From assembly GCA_022764045.1 (NCBI GenBank), contig JALERU010000028.1, positions 42,909-106,908 of the forward strand: DNA of 64,000 nt. Reading direction: 5' to 3'. The position numbers were made by a program, and so were the translations under genes. The notes under the pieces were generated by a model, which was not told where the DNA came from, did not search any database, and saw only the letters and a list, made by a program, of their open reading frames with translations. The stretch's first letter is position 1; every line of letters begins with the position of its first letter. The DNA comes from Clostridiales bacterium. GTDB lineage: Bacteria > Bacillota > Clostridia > Oscillospirales > Oscillospiraceae. Shown here one piece after another: positions 58,533 to 64,000 of this stretch.

Positions 58533-59747
58533 TCACCGGCCAGTCCGGCCCACCACCTGGCGGTAGTGGCCCGGGTCGGTGTCCCCCTCGGTGCTCAGCA
58601 GCAGGACCACAGACGTTTCGTCCAGGCCCATCTCCCGGCGGATGGGGGCCAAGTCCTCCCGGGTACACAGTCGCCGGAGCAGGCCGGCGGTGACCCCGCC
58701 GCTCTCCCCGGAAACCACGGCCGGGTCCCCCGCCGCCGGGCGGCCCAGCAGGCGCATCCCCTCCTCAGCCACGGCGTCAGGGCAGGCGAAGTACCAGCCC
58801 GCCAGGTCCCGCAGCACCGGCCAGGTGAGGGTGCAGGGCTCCCCACAGTTGAGGCCCGCCATGATGGTCTGTCCCCTGCCCGCCGCCGGGTGAGGCTGTC
58901 CGTCCCCGGCCTGGGCGGAGGCGTAGATACAGGCCATATCCTCCGGTTCTGCCACCGCGAACAGGGGGCGGTCCGCCCCGTAGCGGTCCGCCAGGCACCC
59001 CAGCACCCCGCCGGCCATGGCCCCCACCCCCGCCTGGAGAAACACGTGGGTGGGCCGGGCAAAGCCCGCCTGGGCCAACTGGTCCGCTGCCTCCCGGGCC
59101 AGGGTGGTGTAGCCCTGGACGATCCAGGCGGGGACGTCCTCATAGCCCGGCCAACTGGTGTCCTGGATCAGGTACCAGCCCTTTTCCCGGGCCATCCGGG
59201 CGGCGTAGCGGACGGCGTCGTCATAGCCCAGGTCCAAAATGGTGGCCTCGGCGGCCCCCACGTCCAGAATGGCCTGAGCCCGGGCAGGGGCGGAGCCGGC
59301 GGGGAGATACACATGGGCCTGACACCCCAGCTTGTGGGCGGCCCAGGCCACGCCCCGGCCATGGTTGCCGTCGGTGGTGGTGACGAACACCATGGACTGC
59401 ACCTTCTCCCGGAGCTCCGGGGCGGAGAGTTGGTCAAAGGTCAGATCCTCTCCCAGGCCCAGTTCCCGGCCGATGGTCCTGGTGAGGGCGTAGATCCCCC
59501 CCAGGCCCTTAAAGGCATTCAGGCCAAACCGGTGGGACTCGTCCTTCACAAAGACGGCCCTCACCCCCAGCTCCTGGGCCAGTCCCGCCAGACTGACCAG
59601 AGGGGTAGGGGTGTACTCGGCCAGGGTGTGGTGAAAGTTCCAGGCCCCTTCGGTGGCCTGGGCCTTTAGAAAGTCCGGGACCTGTCCGCCAGGGGTGTGA
59701 GAGAGGGCGGCAATGCCGCCGGCGTGATACTGTTTCATCGTTATCAT
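58533..59747 (-). CDS. dpaL: Diaminopropionate ammonia-lyase
   Basis: A 404-residue PLP fold type II enzyme that converts 2,3-diaminopropionate to pyruvate and ammonia. PLP lysine is in RFGLNAFKGLGGIYAL, and the family motifs are FVTTTDGNHGRGVAWAA, YDDAVRYAARMA, QAGVGAMAGGV, GLNCGEPC and SGESGGVTAGL. Length fits DpaL (about 400). It starts at ATG 59747 after an AAGGAG-like run, or possibly ATG 59738. No other dpa or amino-acid catabolic gene is adjacent. Confidence 0.92.
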   Translation of the reverse strand: MITMKQYHAGGIAALSHTPGGQVPDFLKAQATEGAWNFHHTLAEYTPTPLVSLAGLAQELGVRAVFVKDESHRFGLNAFKGLGGIYALTRTIGRELGLGEDLTFDQLSAPELREKVQSMVFVTTTDGNHGRGVAWAAHKLGCQAHVYLPAGSAPARAQAILDVGAAEATILDLGYDDAVRYAARMAREKGWYLIQDTSWPGYEDVPAWIVQGYTTLAREAADQLAQAGFARPTHVFLQAGVGAMAGGVLGCLADRYGADRPLFAVAEPEDMACIYASAQAGDGQPHPAAGRGQTIMAGLNCGEPCTLTWPVLRDLAGWYFACPDAVAEEGMRLLGRPAAGDPAVVSGESGGVTAGLLRRLCTREDLAPIRREMGLDETSVVLLLSTEGDTDPGHYRQVVGRTGR

Positions 59748-59790
59748 TTCCTTTCTCCTTGGTGGGTGGGTGGATCGGCGGGACAGCCTC

Positions 59791-60534
59791 TCACGAGGGG
59801 CAGATCCCCTCTACGATCTCCACTCCGTCGGCCCGCCACTGGTCCAACTGCTCCTGGCCCGCCGCCATCACGTGGATCTGGTCGCATTCGCCGATCTGCA
59901 AGGTGGCGTAGCATGCCACCCCGTCCTGATAAAAAACCCGGATGGGGCGGGGGATCTCGCCGGCCTCCCCGTACTGCCCGCCCCGGAAGAGCTGTTCATA
60001 CAGGGCCAAGAAATCCTCCTCGGTCAGGGTGGGGAAAAAGACCTGTAGGCTGTATTGTGCCTTGCGCTGAAACAGCGTCATGGGCCCCTCCTCATAGTTT
60101 TTCTGGGAGACGCCGGTGACCGTCTCCATTACCCGCTTCCCGTTTTGGGTGACCCAGAGGGAGAGAAATGGCTCGGCATAGTTGCTCTCGTCCATCAGCG
60201 ACACATATTGATGGCCTCCGCCGGCGCCGGAGGGCTCCTCCGTCCCATAGTCCATCCACTGGGCCAGAGGCGGGAGCATATCCTCCCCCCACTGGGCCCG
60301 AAAGAGGGAATTGTACCGCTGGATAAATTCCTGAGGGGAGAGGACAAAACACGTCTCTCCCTGGGCCGTGGTGGTGAGGGCCACCGGCTCCCAGTCAAAG
60401 GGTTCCGCCTCTTCCCTGGGGGCCTGCTGGGTGGGGGCCTCCTCTTCCGGCGGCTCCTGTGCGCCGCAGCCCCAAAGGCCCGTGCAGAGCAGACATGCCA
60501 GGGCCAGGATCAGAACGATTTTGTGTTTTCCCAT
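59791..60534 (-). CDS. Lipoprotein of unknown function
   Basis: A 247-residue exported lipoprotein. The signal peptide MGKHKIVLILALACLLC ends in a lipobox LWGC, so Cys23 would be acylated. A Glu/Pro-rich linker (about 27-45) tethers a soluble domain (about 50-247) with no family I recognise; it has QYVSLMDESNYAEPFLSL and a Cys-containing GVACYATLQIGECDQI. The start is ATG 60534, with GGAGGTG 9 bases upstream. It lies 43 bases upstream of dpaL and may be co-transcribed. Confidence 0.82.
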   Translation of the reverse strand: MGKHKIVLILALACLLCTGLWGCGAQEPPEEEAPTQQAPREEAEPFDWEPVALTTTAQGETCFVLSPQEFIQRYNSLFRAQWGEDMLPPLAQWMDYGTEEPSGAGGGHQYVSLMDESNYAEPFLSLWVTQNGKRVMETVTGVSQKNYEEGPMTLFQRKAQYSLQVFFPTLTEEDFLALYEQLFRGGQYGEAGEIPRPIRVFYQDGVACYATLQIGECDQIHVMAAGQEQLDQWRADGVEIVEGICPS

Positions 60535-60648
60535 GAAAGGGCACCTCCTGTTTCGCAAAGGGATCGTCTCCCCGGAGGCCGGGGAGGGAGGGCTTTCCTC
60601 CGGGAATAGGATACCAGCCCGGCCGCTTTTTCGCAACCCATTTCACGG

Positions 60649-60710
60649 AAAATAGAAGCGCGTAAGGCCACCGGCAAGTTGTCGGCGGCCTTACGCGCTT
60701 TCTCTATTTT
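60649..60710 (-). terminator. Long hairpin terminator after superoxide dismutase
   Basis: Minus-strand AAAATAGA, AAGCGCGTAAGGCC and CGCCGACAA pair almost fully with TTGCCGGTGG, CCTTACGCGC and TTCTATTTTC. The stem is about 25 bp with a T-rich end, longer than usual. Confidence 0.8.
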
Positions 60711-61327
60711 CAGTGGGCGGCCCTTTCCTGGGCCTGCTCCCAGTTGACCAGGGCGAACCAATCGTCAATGTAATCGGCACGAAGGTTATAGTGTTTCAAA
60801 TAATAGGCGTGCTCCCACACGTCAATGGTCAGGATAGGACGCAGGCTCCAGGCGATGGGGCTGTTTTGGTTGGGCGTGGTCACGATCCGCAGCCCCCGGG
60901 GACCGTCCACCAGCCAGGCGTAGCCGGAGCCAAAAACCGAAAGGGCGGCCTTTTTGAAGTCCTCCCGAAAGTCTTCCCAGCTTCCAAACCGCCGCTGGAG
61001 CCGCGCCAGCAGTTCCCCGCTGGGTTTCCCTTCCGTGGCAGGCGCCATCCCGTTGAAAAAGAACCGGTGGTTATACACCCCGCCGGCGTTGTTCCGGAGG
61101 GAGGTCCCCAAATTCTCCGGCAGTCGGTCCGCGATCTGGATGAGCTGCTCCAGGGAGAGAGTTTGCAGGCCGGGCTCCTTTTCCAGAATCCCGTTCAGGT
61201 TGTCGATGTAGGTCTGCAGGTGCCTGTCGTGGTGCAGGTGCATGGTTTTTTCGTCGAGGAAGGGCTCCAGCGCGTTGTAGGCATAGGGCAGGGGCAGATT
61301 GACAAAGGGATAGTGTTGGTTTTCCAT
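60710..61327 (-). CDS. sodA: Superoxide dismutase (Fe/Mn family)
   Basis: A 205-residue Fe/Mn superoxide dismutase. Metal ligands are in TMHLHHDRHLQTYIDNLN (His32), VYNHRFFFNG, and DVWEHAYYLKHY (Asp and His). The two-domain layout and length are standard. The pattern does not settle Fe versus Mn. ATG 61327 has AGGAGG 8 bases upstream; the TTG at 61333 is too close. Monocistronic, with a long terminator hairpin. It fits the oxygen-defence theme with the Mn catalase at 25.3 kb. Confidence 0.95.
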   Translation of the reverse strand: MENQHYPFVNLPLPYAYNALEPFLDEKTMHLHHDRHLQTYIDNLNGILEKEPGLQTLSLEQLIQIADRLPENLGTSLRNNAGGVYNHRFFFNGMAPATEGKPSGELLARLQRRFGSWEDFREDFKKAALSVFGSGYAWLVDGPRGLRIVTTPNQNSPIAWSLRPILTIDVWEHAYYLKHYNLRADYIDDWFALVNWEQAQERAAH

Positions 61328-61391
61328 CAGCAAGACCTCCTATGGCAGGTGGTCTATTTTATGCGGGAGAGGGAAAGAGGGTGCCCGGGTT

Positions 61392-62414
61392 TTACCCGCC
61401 CTCCCCTTGGGGCGGAGCAGGTTGGATGTCGGTGGGCTGACGGAACACTTTTGAGAAAAGGAAGGGCAGGAAGCAAAGGGCCGAGACCAGCAGGGAGAGG
61501 CCCAAAACACCCCAGGAAGCTGGCCCGGCATTCCCTGGGAAGATGCGCTGCAGCACGTTCGCTAAGGTATTGTTCATCCCGTGGATCAACACAGGCAGCC
61601 ACAGGTTCCCGGTTTTCCCATAGGCGTAGGCCATAAACACAGCCATAAGAGTCACGCCTCCGTATCGTATGCAGAGGACCTGCGCCAGAGTTGATCCGGC
61701 AGCCTGGGGGGCGTAATAGCAGAGCACCAGGGGCAGATGCCAAAACTCCCACAGCACGCCAAAGAGGAACACCCCTTTGACCCTGCCGGCCTTTTCCTGG
61801 AGCAGCGGCTGGAAATAGGTCCGCCAGCCGTATTCCTCGCCGAACAGGGAGATAAAGCTGGCAAGAATGGTAGCGGGGACGCCGCAGAGCAACAAACCCA
61901 AGTTGGCATCCAGGGAAAGGGAGGCCAACCATGCCGCCGGCCCTTCCAGGATGAGGGAGGGGAGGATCTCTCTGGCCAGGTAGAAGACCAGAAAGAACCC
62001 CAGAATGGGGACAGACTGGGCCCAGTTTTGACCGGCCAGCCCATAGGCCACCCGCCGCTCCTTGGGCTCGGAGAAATAGAAGCACCACACCACGACCCCG
62101 CCCAGGATCGTCAGGTAACTCCAAATATCCGAAAGCTCCTCCGGCAGGACGAAGCTCAGCAGACCGCACAGGACCACGGCCCCCGTCAGCACCAGAAACC
62201 CCAAATAGAAGTTCCTCGGCAGCAGGGGATCGCCCTTCCGGCAGGTCATCCTAGCCAGCATGAGCCCGGCGGCGGGGTAAAACATTTGGGCCACGGCAAA
62301 GAAGGTGACGTCTTTCCCCAGGTGAGAAAGAATGGCCATGGGAATTCCCATCAGGAAAGTCAGGCCGTAGGTGACGACCAGAAAAATCAGCAACTCCTTC
62401 CTGGCGTTCTTCAT
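61392..62414 (-). CDS. CPBP family intramembrane metalloprotease
   Basis: A 340-residue polytopic membrane protein with about eight hydrophobic segments. The CPBP (CAAX protease/bacteriocin-processing, ABI) motifs are complete: motif 1 SLFGEEYGWRTYFQPLL (EExxxR-type), motif 2 LWEFWHLPLV (FxxxH) and motif 3 VLIHGMNNTLAN (HxxxN/B). Roles in the family include bacteriocin immunity and peptide processing; no bacteriocin gene is near. The ATG at 62414 follows AGGAGG. Confidence 0.92.
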   Translation of the reverse strand: MKNARKELLIFLVVTYGLTFLMGIPMAILSHLGKDVTFFAVAQMFYPAAGLMLARMTCRKGDPLLPRNFYLGFLVLTGAVVLCGLLSFVLPEELSDIWSYLTILGGVVVWCFYFSEPKERRVAYGLAGQNWAQSVPILGFFLVFYLAREILPSLILEGPAAWLASLSLDANLGLLLCGVPATILASFISLFGEEYGWRTYFQPLLQEKAGRVKGVFLFGVLWEFWHLPLVLCYYAPQAAGSTLAQVLCIRYGGVTLMAVFMAYAYGKTGNLWLPVLIHGMNNTLANVLQRIFPGNAGPASWGVLGLSLLVSALCFLPFLFSKVFRQPTDIQPAPPQGEGG

Positions 62415-62478
62415 AGAAGCCTCCTGTTCTTGTGTCCGCGGACGGCGGGGCCGGCAGCTTCTTTTTCAGTCGAGGGGG

Positions 62479-62664
62479 TTATGGATTTTCCGGCTTGGGC
62501 CGGGTGGCGTTGTCTGTGGGGGGATGGGTTTCCCGGGGTGGATCACCGGCAGGGCCAGGGGGCACGCTGCCCTGCTTCTGGCCGGTGTTTTGCTGTTTTG
62601 GATGCGTTTTCAAGAACCAGTCAGCGTCACGGTAGTTTCCCGTGGTAATACGATCTCGGAACAT
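62479..62664 (-). CDS. Small hypothetical protein, Pro-rich tail
   Basis: 61 residues: MFRDRITTGNYRDADWFLKT, then a polar Pro/Gly/Thr-rich tail. The start is ATG 62664, with AAGGAGG 8 bases upstream; the ATG at 62694 lacks a site. No known domain. Same direction as the CPBP gene but upstream of it by 64 bases, so possibly in one transcript. The good ribosome site is the main reason to call it. Confidence 0.5.
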   Translation of the reverse strand: MFRDRITTGNYRDADWFLKTHPKQQNTGQKQGSVPPGPAGDPPRETHPPTDNATRPKPENP

Positions 62665-62799
62665 AACGGCAGCCTCCTTTTCCTGCGGATTCATCTGCTT
62701 GATTTGGTTTCATGTTTATCATAGCACAGTTCATAGGGCTTTGTCACTATAATTTTTACAAAAAACATAAATTTTTTAATGTTAAACGATAAACTCATG

Positions 62800-62828
62800 T
62801 TGACAAGTGATAAGCGATCAGGTATTCT
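62800..62828 (+). promoter_or_regulatory. Promoter for the DUF2975 pair
   Basis: TTGACA (62800-62805), a 17-base spacer and TATTCT (62823-62828), 28 bases upstream of the first start codon. Confidence 0.75.
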
Positions 62829-62856
62829 TTTCTTGTAAGGAAAGGAGGGATCAAGG

Positions 62857-63429
62857 ATGAAAATTCCTGAAGGAAAGTGCAATCAGGCAGCCTCAACTGC
62901 GGCTGTGATTTTCGAAATCATCTATTGGGGCGTTGCCGCCGTCTACGTGCTCATGTTGATGACCTTAGTGTATGACCCGACCTACCTTTCCAGCCTAAAG
63001 GACGCTCCCAACCACTGGGTTGCTTTTTTTGCCGTCTTTGATTACAATGTAGAGGGTTTGTCCAATGTTAGGGGCCTCTTTGCCCTTGCCATCCTCCAGA
63101 GCATTGCCCTCATTTCTCTGGGCGCGATGATCCTCCATAAGATCCACCTGATCTTCGAGATCACCGCCGGGAAGACCCGGGATTCTATCGGCCCCACCCC
63201 CTTCCAGCCGGCCAACGTGAAGCTGCTGCGGCAGATCGGCGTTCTGGCAGCGACCTGTCCTATCCTCAATTTTTTGATCTCTCTCCTGGTCGCTCTCCTC
63301 TATGGAACCGACGTGGCGATCCCCATCATCAGTCCGGAAGGGCTCTTTGCCGGCGTTGTAATCCTCTGCCTGTCCCGCTTTTTCGCCCACGGTGTGGCGC
63401 TTCAAATTGATGTAGACGGCCTGCTGTAA
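62857..63429 (+). CDS. DUF2975 membrane protein
   Basis: A 190-residue four-helix membrane protein of the DUF2975 family. Helices lie at about 12-38, 68-95, 120-148 and 158-180. The family hallmark between helices is GPTPFQPANVKLLRQIG. Function is unknown; DUF2975 genes are often followed by a small Xre-type regulator, which is not visible here. ATG 62857 follows AAAGGAGGG. It is followed at once by a paralogue. Confidence 0.88.
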   Translation: MKIPEGKCNQAASTAAVIFEIIYWGVAAVYVLMLMTLVYDPTYLSSLKDAPNHWVAFFAVFDYNVEGLSNVRGLFALAILQSIALISLGAMILHKIHLIFEITAGKTRDSIGPTPFQPANVKLLRQIGVLAATCPILNFLISLLVALLYGTDVAIPIISPEGLFAGVVILCLSRFFAHGVALQIDVDGLL

Positions 63430-63443
63430 AGGAGTGGTTGACC

Positions 63444-63866
63444 TTGAAAGAACGCAATAAAAAATTGATCAAAAGGGCCTCCGTTGTAGCCTGGTTTCTG
63501 GAGCTCCTTTACTGGGCCAACACAGCCGCTTACTTTTGCTGGCTGCTGGGCGTGTGGTATTATAGCCCCGACTGGCACAGCGGCCTGTTTGCCGTCACCG
63601 AGGGCGTTCTGATTTCTTTTGGCTATCCCATTCAAGACATTTCAACTGCCGTCCCCATTTTCGTGGTGGCCATGGTCAACGGCATGCTCGTCTCGGGCCT
63701 CATGTCTCTCATCTTCCATAACATCCGCCGGATCTTCGACGTCTCCACCGGGGTGGACTGGGACTCCATCGCCCCCACCCCCTTCCAGCCAGCCAATGTG
63801 AAGCTGCTGCGGCAGGTGGGATTCTATGCCATTGCCATTCCCCTGGTGAAATTTTTTTCCGGTTGA
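63444..63866 (+). pseudogene. Second DUF2975 protein, truncated at its C-terminus
   Basis: A paralogue of the preceding gene: MKERNKKLIKRASVVAWFLEL, helices at about 12-38 and 65-92, then the same hallmark APTPFQPANVKLLRQVG. It stops at 140 codons, about 50 fewer than its neighbour, right after LVKFFSG, in the middle of the third helix. The DNA past the stop looks like the end of an insertion sequence, so loss of the C-terminus by insertion is likely. The start is TTG 63444, with AAAGGAG 9 bases upstream. Confidence 0.7.
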
Positions 63867-64000
63867 TTGTAAAATCAAGTTGGACACTTGAGTAAAAAAT
63901 CCATAGTGATTTTTCTCCCCGTGGTAGAATGAAGTTACCACACAACTTCTACAGAGGGAGGGCAATCACTATGGACTGCCATCATTGTATCACAGAATCC
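63862..64000 (+). mobile_element. Probable left end of an insertion sequence (runs out of window)
   Basis: The DNA changes character at the truncated DUF2975 gene: an AT-rich leader (AATCAAGTTGGACACTTGAG) is followed by a ribosome site and a new start at 63971. The family cannot be named from 139 bases. The exact junction, terminal repeat and target duplication are not determinable here. Confidence 0.45.
63971..64000 (+). CDS. Start of a gene cut by the window edge, possibly a transposase
   Basis: Ten codons, MDCHHCITES, beginning at ATG 63971 with GGAGGG 8 bases upstream. Too short to identify. A transposase is suspected only because the preceding gene is truncated at this junction. Confidence 0.4.
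   Translation, partial: MDCHHCITES

Overview
The window reads as a chromosomal segment of a spore-forming, GC-rich Clostridia bacterium. It is most like the Oscillospirales (the Flavonifractor/Intestinimonas/Lawsonibacter type of gut anaerobe); this is inferred from gene content and style, not from a search. Supporting signs are GC-rich coding with strong AGGAGG ribosome binding sites and frequent GTG/TTG starts, an IspH-S1 fusion, sporulation-linked genes (ytfJ, a SpoIVFB-like peptidase, a CotJC-like manganese catalase), and clostridial-style lysine and c-di-GMP riboswitches.

Layout. 1-2.2 kb: lysS (cut by the window edge) and greA under a consensus promoter. 2.2-3.1 kb: an AT-richer insert with a broken ISAs1-type transposase and a SANT/Myb-like protein. 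3.2-5.6 kb: yebC, a Nif3-like protein and trmK. 5.6-11.4 kb: a tightly overlapping operon running murR-like regulator, flavoprotein, cmk, plsC, ispH-rpsA fusion, followed by a DUF1858 gene. 11.6-16.7 kb: a conserved operon of a site-2 protease, scpA, scpB, a DUF2953 protein, ytfJ, a D-Ala-D-Ala carboxypeptidase and rluB. 17.1-21.3 kb: iron-dependent alcohol dehydrogenase, LysR regulator, YczE-like membrane protein, and a SpoIVFA/SpoIVFB-like pair. 21.4-26.9 kb: an AT-richer accessory stretch framed by tRNA-Pro(CGG) and tRNA-Leu(CAG), with a four-helix protein, TspO, flavodoxin-fold reductase, voltage-gated K+ channel, Mn catalase and a cysteine-rich DUF3795 protein.

26.9-41.3 kb is the most interesting block. 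It is a nine-gene minus-strand operon whose leader carries a recognisable GEMM-I (c-di-GMP-I) riboswitch and an intrinsic terminator. The genes encode a VTC-type polyphosphate polymerase domain, a DUF4956 membrane protein, a CotH-type kinase, a TIM-barrel glycoside-hydrolase-like protein, a HEAT-repeat membrane protein, a family 2 glycosyltransferase, and three membrane c-di-GMP enzymes (one intact GGDEF, two EAL with degenerate GGDEF). My reading is a c-di-GMP-sensing and c-di-GMP-remodelling module for making and modifying a surface polymer.

41.5-44.8 kb: dapA-dapB-lysA under a lysine riboswitch. 44.9-50.1 kb: a small acidic protein, a heavy-metal P-type ATPase with a separate HMA metallochaperone behind an ArsR-type operator, an AraC regulator and a CNNM/CorC-like protein. 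50.2-56.2 kb: a MATE transporter fused to a cytidylate-kinase-like domain, prfC, udk and asnS. 56.3-64 kb: a PNPOx-fold protein, GNAT acetyltransferase, small membrane protein, a tandem repeat element of about 300 bp per unit, diaminopropionate ammonia-lyase, a lipoprotein, superoxide dismutase, a CPBP protease, and a DUF2975 pair. The second DUF2975 gene is truncated at what looks like the edge of an insertion sequence running out of the window.
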